Source of the DNA: an uncultured Muribaculaceae bacterium
GTDB taxonomy: Bacteria; Bacteroidota; Bacteroidia; Bacteroidales; Muribaculaceae
Reading direction: 5' to 3'
Assembly: GCA_910579035.1 (NCBI GenBank)
Contig: CAJTSR010000036.1
Coordinates: forward strand, 1-19,948
Length of the DNA stretch: 19,948 nucleotides
The position numbers and the translations under genes are program-made. Shown here one piece after another: positions 13,326-19,948 of this stretch. Position 1 is the first letter of the stretch, and the number at the start of each line of letters is the position of its first letter. The notes beneath the pieces were generated by a model. The model did not search any database. It saw nothing but the letters and a program-made list of their open reading frames with translations, and was not told the origin of the DNA.

Positions 13326-13955
13326 ATGGAACAGAGAATCAGCCTCCATGTGCTCGGCTTGGCGTACAGCCAGTTGCAGTCCGGCGCCTATGCTCTTGTG
13401 CTTGCCGAGGACTGCGGTCCGCGGCGTATACCTGTGGTTATAGGCGCGGCCGAGGCTCAGTCGATAGCTATCGCCCTTGAGGGTATGCGCACCCCGCGTC
13501 CACTTACCCATGAGTTGTTCGTAAGCTTTGCCCACGCATTCGGAGTCAAGCTCAAAGAGGTGTTTATATACCGTTTTGAAGATGGTGTATTTTCGTCGGA
13601 ACTTACCTTTAGCGACGGCGAGCGCACGGTGGTTATAGACTCGCGCACGTCCGACGCCATAGCCATAGCCTTGCGCACCCATACACCGATATTTACCACC
13701 GAAGAAATAATGCAGGCCACAGGATTCGTAATTGCCGACGAAGACATCAATCCTATGGACGACGAGGCGGATGATTCTATTGATGAATCCGAGCCTGCGC
13801 GTCCGCGTCAGGGGGCGGACTATCACGCCGAGCCGCGCCCCGAGAATTTCACCGTAGAAGAACTTGAGCGCACGCTTGCGGCCCTTATTGAAAAAGAAGA
13901 TTATGAGGAGGCCGCCCGCATAAGCGAGATACTGCAGCGCAAGAAAGGAGAATAA
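13326..13955 (+). CDS. Bifunctional nuclease-family (DUF151) protein with UVR motif
   Basis: A 209-residue protein. Residues about 1-130 form the DUF151 (BFN) domain: ALVLAEDCGPRRIPVVIGAAEAQSIAIALEG, PRPLTHELFVSFAHAFGVKLKEVFIY and VIDSRTSDAIAIALRTHTPIF. An acidic linker (about 138-165) leads to a C-terminal UvrB/UvrC-type helical hairpin, FTVEELERTLAALIEKEDYEEAARISEIL (about 176-204). This two-domain form is common in Bacteroidetes. Nuclease activity is known for some members of the BFN family and not proven for this type. It starts 7 nt after mnmA and likely ends the operon. Confidence 0.9.
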   Translation: MEQRISLHVLGLAYSQLQSGAYALVLAEDCGPRRIPVVIGAAEAQSIAIALEGMRTPRPLTHELFVSFAHAFGVKLKEVFIYRFEDGVFSSELTFSDGERTVVIDSRTSDAIAIALRTHTPIFTTEEIMQATGFVIADEDINPMDDEADDSIDESEPARPRQGADYHAEPRPENFTVEELERTLAALIEKEDYEEAARISEILQRKKGE

Positions 13956-13977
13956 ATCTATACCAAACCGACTCGTT

Positions 13978-13985
13978 TATGTTTG
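13978..13985 (+). promoter_or_regulatory. Possible -7 box for the MFS transporter
   Basis: TATGTTTG matches TAnnTTTG but has no TTTG at -33; it would give a leader of about 100 nt. Confidence 0.3.
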
Positions 13986-14092
13986 TGCCGAATGTTATAA
14001 TGTGTAAGACAGCAGGTTGCCGGGCGCTTGGCTATGGCAATCTGATTCGGTTTGAATGAGTGTGTGAACTAAAAAAATCAGATAAGTTCAAT

Positions 14093-15457
14093 ATGAAAAA
14101 CTTCCAGACAAAAGCCCGGCTATCGGTTATGAACTTCCTTGAGTTCGCCGTTTGGGGCGCCTACCTTATTTCAATGGGAATGTTCCTTGCCAATAACGGG
14201 CTTGGAGAATATGTGTTTTGGTTCTATACCGTGCAGGGCCTTGTGTCGATTGTAATGCCGGCTCTCATAGGCATAGTGGCCGACCGATGGATTCCGGCTC
14301 AGATGACGCTGAGCCTCTGCCACATTCTTGCCGGTGGCTTTATGATAGGCACCGGGGTGGTGGCATCGCATTCGCTGGCTACCACTGGCACGCTCGACTT
14401 TGCCCCGATGTTCACGCTATATACACTTTCGGTAGCGTTTTTTATGCCGACTATAGGCTTGAGCAACTCTGTGGCTTTCAGTGTGCTGGAGCAGAAAGGA
14501 CTTGACACGATTACGGATTTCCCGCCGATACGTGTTTTCGGCACGGTCGGATTCATTGCAGCCGAGCTTCTTGTCAACTTTGTGGTAATCGGAGGACAGG
14601 CTATCCAGTTCACGGCAGCGCAGTTCTATACCTCTGGCATACTGAGTTTTATTCTGGCGGCTTATTGCATGAGTCTGCCCAAGTGTCCTTGCAAGCGAGA
14701 TGCGTCGCGCTCGCTCGCCGATGCTTTCGGGCTTAAGGCGTTCCGGCTCTTCCGTCGCAAGGATATGGCCATATTCTTTGTATTCAGCATGCTGCTTGGA
14801 GTTTCGCTTCAGATAACCAACAGCTATGGCTCCGATTTCATTAATTTCTTCTCGAAACTCGAAGAATTTAACACCGGCTTTATGAATGGCTGGTGGGCCA
14901 AGAATCCCACGTTCCTCATATCGATATCGCAGTGCGCCGAAGCTTTGTGCATACTTGCCATACCGTACTGCCTTAAACGCTTCGGCATAAAGGGCGTGAT
15001 GCTTATGGCTATGTTTGCGTGGGTGCTCCGCTTCGGTTTCTTCGGAATAGGAAATACTAATTTCCCGGGTGTGACAGCCCTGATATTGTCGTGCATCGTA
15101 TATGGCGTTGCTTTCGACTTCTTCAATGTTTCCGGCGGCCTCTATGTAGACCGCCAGACAGATCCCGCCCAGCGTTCTTCGGCGCAAGGTCTGTTTATGC
15201 TCATGACCAACGGCGTGGGAGCCTCGCTTGGTACTTTCATAGCGGGCAAATGGGTGGTTAACAAACTTGTATATGCTCCGGAGCTCGACCTTGAGTCGCA
15301 GATGTCCGGGTGGCAGCACTCGTGGCTTATCTTCGCAGGATATGCCTTGGTCGTTGCTATTCTGTTTATGATAATTTTCAAAGAAAAGCGCTCGGAAGGG
15401 GATACTCGTGAAGTTTCCCGTATTCCCGAAAATCCGGGTGGTGATGTTGAGTTATAA
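14093..15457 (+). CDS. MFS transporter, nucleoside:H+ symporter (NupG-like) family
   Basis: A 454-residue protein starting MKNFQTKARLSVMNFLEFAVWGAYLISMGMFL, typical of Bacteroidetes nucleoside permeases. About twelve hydrophobic segments are visible, ending with a cytoplasmic KEKRSEGDTREVS tail. IGIVADRWIPAQ after the second helix is the loop 2-3 signature of the major facilitator family, and FDFFNVSGGLYVDRQTDPAQRSSAQGLFMLMTNGVG in the C-terminal half is typical of the NupG group. The start at ATG 14093 is chosen over an in-frame GTG at 14060, which would add 11 hydrophilic residues. Likely role: nucleoside uptake across the inner membrane. The next gene starts right after its stop (TAAATG). 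Confidence 0.88.
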   Translation: MKNFQTKARLSVMNFLEFAVWGAYLISMGMFLANNGLGEYVFWFYTVQGLVSIVMPALIGIVADRWIPAQMTLSLCHILAGGFMIGTGVVASHSLATTGTLDFAPMFTLYTLSVAFFMPTIGLSNSVAFSVLEQKGLDTITDFPPIRVFGTVGFIAAELLVNFVVIGGQAIQFTAAQFYTSGILSFILAAYCMSLPKCPCKRDASRSLADAFGLKAFRLFRRKDMAIFFVFSMLLGVSLQITNSYGSDFINFFSKLEEFNTGFMNGWWAKNPTFLISISQCAEALCILAIPYCLKRFGIKGVMLMAMFAWVLRFGFFGIGNTNFPGVTALILSCIVYGVAFDFFNVSGGLYVDRQTDPAQRSSAQGLFMLMTNGVGASLGTFIAGKWVVNKLVYAPELDLESQMSGWQHSWLIFAGYALVVAILFMIIFKEKRSEGDTREVSRIPENPGGDVEL

Positions 15458-16177
15458 ATGAGTTCGATACGTTTCTACGCACCGGATATATGCACGGAGG
15501 CCGTTCTTCCTGAAGTGGAGAGCGGCCATGCCGTCAGAGTGCTCCGGCGGCGTGTCGGCGACGAGTTGGAAGTCGTCGACGGTCGTGGGGGGCTGTATAG
15601 ATGCCGTCTTGTCGGCGACCACCCGAAAGCTGCCGCGGTAGAGATAGTGGAGCGGATAGATCTTCCTAAAGTGTGGAAGCCTTCGATTACCGTTGCTGTG
15701 GCGCCGACAAAGCATTCCGACCGTATGGAGTGGCTGGTGGAGAAACTTGTAGAGATAGGAATAGACCGTTTTGTTCCTGTTCGTTGCAAGAGGTCGGAGC
15801 GTAAGGACTTCAAGGTAGAGAGAGTCGAAAAAATAGCCGTTTCCGCCATGAAGCAGTCGCTCAAAGCCGTACTGCCAAGTATAGAGCCTCTTACCACCTT
15901 GTCGGCTTTCCTGAAAGGTTGCGGTGTGGAGGGACAGCGCTTTGTGGGCTGGTGCGACGACAGCGCGCCAAGGCAGCTGCTTGCCAAAACCTACACTCCC
16001 GGTGCGGACGTAGCGATACTGATAGGGCCTGAGGGCGATTTTACGCCGGAAGAGATAGAAGATTGCCGCGCTGCGGGATTCATACCAGTGACAATGGGCG
16101 ACAACCGCCTCCGTACGGAAACCGCTGCCTTGGTCGGCTGCGATACCATTCATATAATAAACCAAGCATTCACATAG
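15458..16177 (+). CDS. rsmE: 16S rRNA (uracil1498-N3)-methyltransferase RsmE
   Basis: RsmE methylates U1498 of 16S rRNA. The SPOUT (knotted) domain motifs are clear: VAPTKHSDRMEWLVEKLVEIGIDRFVPV, SERKDFKVERVEKIAVSAMKQS, the SAM-binding LIGPEGDFTPEEI (188-200) and NRLRTETAALVGCD (216-229). An N-terminal PUA-like domain (about 1-70) includes HAVRVLRRRVGDELEVVDG. The 239-residue length is normal. The start codon immediately follows the transporter stop, so the two are co-transcribed; kdsA follows after 6 nt. Confidence 0.94.
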   Translation: MSSIRFYAPDICTEAVLPEVESGHAVRVLRRRVGDELEVVDGRGGLYRCRLVGDHPKAAAVEIVERIDLPKVWKPSITVAVAPTKHSDRMEWLVEKLVEIGIDRFVPVRCKRSERKDFKVERVEKIAVSAMKQSLKAVLPSIEPLTTLSAFLKGCGVEGQRFVGWCDDSAPRQLLAKTYTPGADVAILIGPEGDFTPEEIEDCRAAGFIPVTMGDNRLRTETAALVGCDTIHIINQAFT

Positions 16178-16183
16178 AGAATA

Positions 16184-17005
16184 ATGGAACAAGCTCTTAA
16201 ATACTTGCAGTCAAAACCGGGCTTTTTTCTCCTTGCCGGCCCGTGCGTCATCGAGGGCGAGGAGATGGCTTTTGAGATAGGTCGCCATATAAAATCGGTA
16301 TGCGAGCCCCTTGGCATACCGTTCGCTTTCAAAGGGAGCTACAGGAAGGCTAACCGAAGCCGTCTTGACTCGTTCAGCGGCATCGGCGATATCGAAGCCC
16401 TGAAGATACTTGCGGCGGTAGGTCGCGAGCTTGGCGTGCCCGTTGTTACCGATATACACGAACCGGCGGAAGCTGCCATGGCGGCTGATTTTGTCGACAT
16501 TCTCCAGATTCCGGCATTCCTCTGCCGCCAGACCGACCTGCTTGTCGCAGCGGCACGGACCGGCAAGATGGTAAATATAAAGAAAGGACAATTCTTGGCA
16601 CCGGCGTCGATGCGCTATGCCGTCGACAAGGTGCGTGCGTGCGGTAACAACAATGTGGCAGTGACAGACCGAGGCACAATGTTCGGCTATGGCGACCTTG
16701 TGGTGGATTTCCGTGGGGTTCCTGAAATGCACGAAGCATGCGGCACGCCCGTCATAGTGGACTGTACCCACTCTCTGCAGAAGCCCAACACTGCCGGAGG
16801 TGTTACCGGTGGCCACCCCGAGCTGATAGAAACAATAGCGCGAGCAGCGGTAGCTGTTGGTGCGGACGGTCTGTTTATGGAAACGCACCCCAATCCGGCC
16901 GAGGCCAAAAGCGACGGAGCCAATATGTTGCGCCTGGACCTGCTCGGGCCGCTGCTGGAACGTCTTGTCGCAATAAGGCGCACGATAGACAGTTTCGAGT
17001 CATAA
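16184..17005 (+). CDS. kdsA: 3-deoxy-8-phosphooctulonate synthase (KDO-8-P synthase)
   Basis: KdsA condenses phosphoenolpyruvate and arabinose 5-phosphate to KDO-8-phosphate for lipopolysaccharide inner core synthesis. Signature segments are LLAGPCVIEG (17-26), FKGSYRKANRSRLDSFSGIG, VVTDIHEPAEA, LQIPAFLCRQTDLLVAAARTGK, VNIKKGQFLAP, TDRGTMFGYGDLVVDFRG and VDCTHSLQKPN. Cys21 in AGPC is where metal-dependent (Aquifex-type) enzymes keep a metal ligand and E. coli KdsA has Asn, so this is the metal-dependent class. The 273-residue length is normal. It follows rsmE by 6 nt and probably shares its transcript. Confidence 0.96.
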   Translation: MEQALKYLQSKPGFFLLAGPCVIEGEEMAFEIGRHIKSVCEPLGIPFAFKGSYRKANRSRLDSFSGIGDIEALKILAAVGRELGVPVVTDIHEPAEAAMAADFVDILQIPAFLCRQTDLLVAAARTGKMVNIKKGQFLAPASMRYAVDKVRACGNNNVAVTDRGTMFGYGDLVVDFRGVPEMHEACGTPVIVDCTHSLQKPNTAGGVTGGHPELIETIARAAVAVGADGLFMETHPNPAEAKSDGANMLRLDLLGPLLERLVAIRRTIDSFES

Positions 17006-17071
17006 TATCGTATAATCCTGAACAAGGATTCGACTATAATTACAAGATAAACCCAATCATATATTTTACTT

Positions 17072-18670
17072 GTGAAAATACACTTACTTCTTGCTGCCGC
17101 AGCCATAATATGGCTCGGCAATACAGCGTCGGCCCAGTCGGGTATACAGAATCCAATCACACAGGCTGTTCTTCAGGTGTATGAGGAAGAGCTGCAAGCT
17201 AATCCGAAGGACTACAACATATATCTGAGCAGGGCTGACGAATATTATCGCCATGGCGAGTATATCCGTGCTTTGCCTGATGTGGACAAGGCGATAGAAT
17301 ATGCTCCGTCAAGTGAGTCGGACGTGCTTCTGCGGGCATACATACTGCGTGCGGGCATATACAACGAAACCAAACGCCCTGAAAAGGCTCTCCCGGACCT
17401 TGAAAAAGCCTGCGAGCTGGCTCCTGACTCGTTTTCGGCTATATATCAGAAAGCCAACACCGAGTACACTCTCGGTAAATACGAGGAAGCCAAGACCGAT
17501 TTCATGCGCCTTCAGCGTATTAACAACAGGGCTCCGGAATCGTATATCGGCCTTGCCCGCATAGCCGTAAAGCAGAATAATCTCGGTATAGCCAACGAGA
17601 TGCTCGCGCAGGCTGTCAACCTTGACCCCAACAATGCCGAAACATACGTGCGCAGGGCGTCGGTACGCAGGCAGATGGGTGACCACAACGGCGCTGTCGA
17701 CGATCTCATACTTGCTCTGAGCAACGACAGCAAGAACAACCGCGCTATGACCGAGCTTCTTGAGTACGGCAATACGAACTATCCCGCCGCCATGGCCGGT
17801 CTGAGCAACGCCATAGCACAGGCTCCGAGGGTGGGTATGTTCAGGTATATCAGGGCGGTCGTGGCTCAGGCGCATTTCCATTACCTTGCCGCGATAAATG
17901 ATTATCAGACAATAATTGATGAAAAACTGTACAGCTACCACGGCCTGTATGCGTCGATAGCCGAATGCCAGTATTTCCTTGGGGACTATGAGAAAGCGCT
18001 CGGTAATATAGACTATGCGCTTGGAATGCTGCGTGACAACGCGTCGCACTTTGTGCTCCGCTCCAAGATACTCCGTGCTCTTGGCCGCAATGCCGACGCA
18101 GTGGAGGCCGCTGCGGCTGCTTTGGCCGTGAACCGCAATGACAACGAGGCTCTGGCCGAGATGGCTCTTGCATACGAGGCTACAGGCAACTACGACGAGG
18201 CGTCGAACCTGCTTGGCGAGGCGATACTCAATGATGCCGAGAATCCGCGTTGGTGCATGCTCCGTGCATGGAACTTTGCAAAGAACCTCAATCGTGCTAC
18301 AGCTGCCGAGCAGCTTTATGCCAAGGTTGCCGAGATGGAACATTTCTATATCGACAATCCTCGCTCGCTGAAAGGTTTCGCCCTCCTTTTTATGGGACAG
18401 AAAGAGCAGGCCACCCGATGGATGGATAATATATTAGCCACTGTTGTAGACTATGACGGACTCATTAATTATTACGGAGCCTGCTTCTATGCCCAGACCG
18501 GAGATACCGACAAGGCTCTCGGATGTGTGGCGAAAGCTCTTGAGCTCGGATACGCGAACTACCACAACTGGACGGAGGCGATAGACGGCGGAATCAACGT
18601 AGGCGAACTCCGCAACGATCTCCGCTTCCTCAATATGCTTAGCAAGTACAATTCGATATTCGGAAAATAG
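17072..18670 (+). CDS. Exported tetratricopeptide repeat protein
   Basis: A 532-residue protein. It starts with GTG at 17072 (MKIHLLLAAAAIIWLGNTASAQ), which gives a proper signal peptide with cleavage after residue 21 (ASA/Q), so it is probably periplasmic. The rest is built of TPR-like helix pairs, about residues 45-79, 86-119, 120-152, 155-187, 189-220, and again from about 290 to 410. Examples are AYILRAGIYNETKRPEKALPDL and ALAEMALAYEATGNYDEASNLL. A less regular section (about 225-285) lies between the two arrays. TPRs mediate protein-protein contacts; no enzymatic domain is visible and the partner is unknown. It stands 66 nt after kdsA and is followed by terminators, so it may be its own unit or the end of the preceding one. 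Confidence 0.85.
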   Translation: MKIHLLLAAAAIIWLGNTASAQSGIQNPITQAVLQVYEEELQANPKDYNIYLSRADEYYRHGEYIRALPDVDKAIEYAPSSESDVLLRAYILRAGIYNETKRPEKALPDLEKACELAPDSFSAIYQKANTEYTLGKYEEAKTDFMRLQRINNRAPESYIGLARIAVKQNNLGIANEMLAQAVNLDPNNAETYVRRASVRRQMGDHNGAVDDLILALSNDSKNNRAMTELLEYGNTNYPAAMAGLSNAIAQAPRVGMFRYIRAVVAQAHFHYLAAINDYQTIIDEKLYSYHGLYASIAECQYFLGDYEKALGNIDYALGMLRDNASHFVLRSKILRALGRNADAVEAAAAALAVNRNDNEALAEMALAYEATGNYDEASNLLGEAILNDAENPRWCMLRAWNFAKNLNRATAAEQLYAKVAEMEHFYIDNPRSLKGFALLFMGQKEQATRWMDNILATVVDYDGLINYYGACFYAQTGDTDKALGCVAKALELGYANYHNWTEAIDGGINVGELRNDLRFLNMLSKYNSIFGK

Positions 18671-18682
18671 TTAATGTTGGTT

Positions 18683-18706
18683 AAGCCGTGTAACATTACG
18701 GGGCTT
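18683..18706 (+). terminator. Weak terminator-like hairpin after the TPR gene
   Basis: AAGCCGT pairs with ACGG(GG)CTT around an 8-nt loop, 12 nt past the stop codon, followed by TTTCG. A bulge and a short T run make it uncertain. Confidence 0.35.
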
Positions 18707-18787
18707 TCGTGTGTCTAATATGTGATTAATGACGCAAGACACTGAAATTAACTATTTTCATAATTGATTGACAATATCGGAAACAGC

Positions 18788-18846
18788 AAAAAATATCGGC
18801 GGGAAAAGGCTGTGAAGTTAATGCCCGTCGGTATTTTTTCTTTTTA
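18788..18846 (+). terminator. Strong intrinsic terminator
   Basis: A 16-nt left arm (AAAAAATATCGGCGGG) pairs fully, with two G-U pairs, with 18824-18839 (CCCGTCGGTATTTTTT) around a 20-nt loop, followed by CTTTTTA. It should end transcription from the TPR gene side and so leaves the next gene needing its own promoter. Confidence 0.8.
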
Positions 18847-18850
18847 GGAT

Positions 18851-19018
18851 TAAGAGTATGTTTACTTTTAACTCTATGAAATCTTTAGAAGCTTTTTTGG
18901 CCTGTTTCAAGCTTTCATTCAGTCGTTATGGAACTCCATAACTCCTTCATTCAATCTCAAAACATACTCGAAAAATCATTCTAAATCTTAACATAAGCCA
19001 AAAGTAAACATACTCTAA
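18851..19018. repeat. TAA target-site duplication pair
   Basis: TAA at 18851-18853 and at 19016-19018 directly border the 16-bp inverted ends of the palindromic element. Three bases can match by chance, so the support comes from their exact position. Confidence 0.5.
18854..19015 (+). mobile_element. MITE-like palindromic element
   Basis: The ends are a perfect 16-bp inverted repeat, GAGTATGTTTACTTTT (18854-18869) and its complement (19000-19015). They are flanked by a direct TAA on each side (18851-18853 and 19016-19018), as expected for a 3-bp target duplication. The whole 162 bp is an imperfect palindrome: GTTATGGA-AC-TCCATAAC sits at its centre (18925-18942), and the arms share further matching blocks such as TTTAGAA. 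No ORF is inside. The 3-bp TAA fits IS5-like or other elements that target TNA, but no parent element is visible. It ends 4 nt before the start codon of the next gene. Confidence 0.7.
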
Positions 19019-19019
19019 T

Positions 19020-19580
19020 ATGATTACAGCATCCCAGAAACGAAAAGAGAACATAGCCGAATATCTGCTGTATATGTGGCAGATAGAGGATATCATACGT
19101 GCCAACGGGCTTGACATGGACAAAATCAAGTCGAACATAATCGACCGCTATCCGGCCGACGATGAAACTCTGCGCAGAATGGCCGAGTGGTATGAATCGC
19201 TCATCGATATGATGCGCCGTGAAGACGTGGCTGAAAAGGGGCATCTGCAAATGAATAAAAACATAGTAGGCGAACTGGCCCAACTCAACAACAGAGTCCT
19301 TGCAGATCCGAAGTTCGATGAGTATCGGAAAGAATTTTATGCCACACTTCCTTTCATAGTCGAGCTTCGTGCCAAAGCCGGCGAGGCGAAGGCAGGGGAG
19401 ATAGAAACATGCTTTAATGCTCTTTATGGAGTGCTTATGCTGCGGCTTGCCAACAAGCCCATAAGCGACGAAACCGCAAAGGCAGTTGCACAGATATCAC
19501 GCTTCATAGCCATGCTTGCCAAATATTTCTATCTTGACGAGCACGACAAATTGTTCAATAACGACGATTCAGAAGTATAA
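19020..19580 (+). CDS. DUF4924 family protein
   Basis: A 186-residue, mostly helical cytoplasmic protein with the DUF4924 N-terminus (KRKENIAEYLLYMWQIEDIIRANGLDMDKIK), a family I know only from Bacteroidetes and without assigned function. Other visible parts are an amphipathic middle (EYRKEFYATLPFIVELRAKAG) and a C-terminal helix (AVAQISRFIAMLAKYFYLDEHDKLF). No signal peptide or membrane helix. The start at 19020 fits the family's usual N-terminus. The ATG stands 4 nt from the end of the palindromic element, so its ribosome-binding region lies inside that element's terminal repeat, where no Shine-Dalgarno is seen. A strong terminator follows. Confidence 0.88.
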   Translation: MITASQKRKENIAEYLLYMWQIEDIIRANGLDMDKIKSNIIDRYPADDETLRRMAEWYESLIDMMRREDVAEKGHLQMNKNIVGELAQLNNRVLADPKFDEYRKEFYATLPFIVELRAKAGEAKAGEIETCFNALYGVLMLRLANKPISDETAKAVAQISRFIAMLAKYFYLDEHDKLFNNDDSEV

Positions 19581-19587
19581 CGAATCA

Positions 19588-19624
19588 AGGACGCGGGCGC
19601 CGAGTGCACCCGCGTCCTCTTTTC
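19588..19624 (+). terminator. Terminator after the DUF4924 gene
   Basis: AGGACGCGGG (19588-19597) and CCCGCGTCCT (19609-19618) form a perfect 10-bp GC-rich stem with an 11-nt loop, followed by CTCTTTT. It starts 8 nt past the stop codon. Confidence 0.88.
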
Positions 19625-19685
19625 GCGGTGAGGAGAGAAGGAGAATGATGACGAGCGTGTTCTGTGCGCTCTAAGAGGGTGTTTC

Positions 19686-19838
19686 ATAATATCTGTTAAA
19701 GCACAGGCCAAAAAGTTTGAGATGGATTTATTCCTGAGCCGAGGGAGCATAGCGGTGGCTATGTGACTGAGGCGAAGTGATAAAGACACTCAAAATTTTT
19801 GGAGGCGAAGCCTTTGATGTCGCCCTGACAGATATTAT
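19686..19838. repeat. Second palindromic repeat element (MITE- or REP-like)
   Basis: Nested inverted repeats share one centre near 19756. The outer pair is ATAATATCTGT (19686-19696) with ACAGATATTAT (19828-19838). The middle pair is AAAAAGTTTGAG (19710-19721) with CTCAAAATTTTT (19789-19800), 11 of 12 paired. The core is CATAGC-GGTG-GCTATG (19748-19763). No coding potential is seen. The sequence is unrelated to the element at 18854-19015. Confidence 0.55.
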
Positions 19839-19910
19839 CTGATGATTCGGTTGAGGGCTGATTTAACAATAGTGCTGTCTTGGCGTCTTTTTGTTAACCT
19901 GCCCATTACT

Positions 19911-19940
19911 CATCGGTCACATAGAACCGCTATGCTCCCT
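19911..19940 (-). repeat. Inverted partial copy of the 19742-19772 repeat core
   Basis: Read on the minus strand, AGGGAGCATAGCGGT (19940-19926) is identical to 19742-19756, and the next CTATGTGACCGATG matches 11 of 14 bases of the continuation. TTTCATAA at 19941-19948 also repeats 19682-19689 in direct orientation. The structure continues past the window edge. Between 19839 and 19910 nothing recognisable is seen. Confidence 0.55.
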
Positions 19941-19948
19941 TTTCATAA

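Noticed and set aside
14060..14092. Longer GTG start for the MFS transporter
   Set aside because: It would add 11 hydrophilic residues before the usual N-terminus of the family; ATG at 14093 fits better.
17014..17030. AATCCT-GAACA-AGGATT hairpin after kdsA as a terminator
   Set aside because: The stem is only 6 bp and AT-rich, and no T run follows, so termination is not supported.
19832..19900. Minus-strand ORF of 23 codons, MGRLTKRRQDSTIVKS..., as a transposase remnant
   Set aside because: It is too short, has no ribosome site and no motif I can recognise; it lies between repeat elements but proves nothing.
18851..19948. CRISPR array or tandem repeat array at the right end
   Set aside because: The repeats are inverted and of two unrelated kinds; there are no regularly spaced direct repeats with spacers.

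Overview
The window looks like a chromosomal segment of a gut Bacteroidales bacterium, most probably of the Muribaculaceae. The reasons are the Bacteroidetes-type promoters (TTTG at about -33, TAnnTTTG at -7), several families largely confined to Bacteroidetes (DUF4924, DUF5106), a moderately high-GC housekeeping backbone, and weak use of Shine-Dalgarno sequences. The family placement is inference from protein flavour, not from a marker gene.

Layout. (1) 1-2908, minus strand: a visibly AT-rich accessory island around a type III-like (beta class) DNA methyltransferase. It sits between two small membrane-protein genes, all overlapping. The upstream membrane gene is broken by an in-frame TGA, and a possible leader ORF before it by a TAA. 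The downstream membrane gene overlaps the methyltransferase stop (ATGA) and runs off the window. (2) 2999-9343, minus strand: a thiamine operon under a TPP riboswitch, in the order thiS, a ThiE/TenI paralogue, thiE, thiG, thiH, thiF, a SAM methyltransferase (interrupted by an in-frame TAG), tenA, thiD. All junctions overlap or lie within about 5 nt, and a strong hairpin closes the operon. There is no thiC, so the pyrimidine half may come from TenA/ThiD salvage or from a thiC elsewhere. (3) 9440-10345, plus strand: yjbQ-yjbR, divergent from the thiamine operon. YjbQ belongs to a family named secondary thiamine-phosphate synthase. (4) 10342-11144, minus strand: a Vsr-like endonuclease gene and tRNA-Leu(UAG) with a clear promoter.

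(5) 11225-17005, plus strand: housekeeping runs. A DUF5106 thioredoxin-like exported protein, mnmA and a DUF151/UVR protein form one run. A nucleoside-permease-type MFS transporter, rsmE and kdsA form the next. (6) 17072-18670: an exported TPR protein followed by terminators. (7) 18851-19019: a MITE-like palindromic element with perfect 16-bp ends and a TAA duplication, abutting the start codon of a DUF4924 gene (19020-19580). (8) 19581-19948: a strong terminator, then a second, different palindromic repeat whose core recurs inverted at the window edge.

How the genes work together: regions 2 and 3 form a thiamine-phosphate locus making the thiazole half (ThiS, ThiF, ThiG, ThiH), salvaging the pyrimidine (TenA, ThiD) and joining them (ThiE, perhaps the TenI-like protein and YjbQ). 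The most interesting signals are the interrupted genes, the unexplained methyltransferase in the thiamine operon, the membrane genes wrapped around the DNA methyltransferase, and the two palindromic elements.
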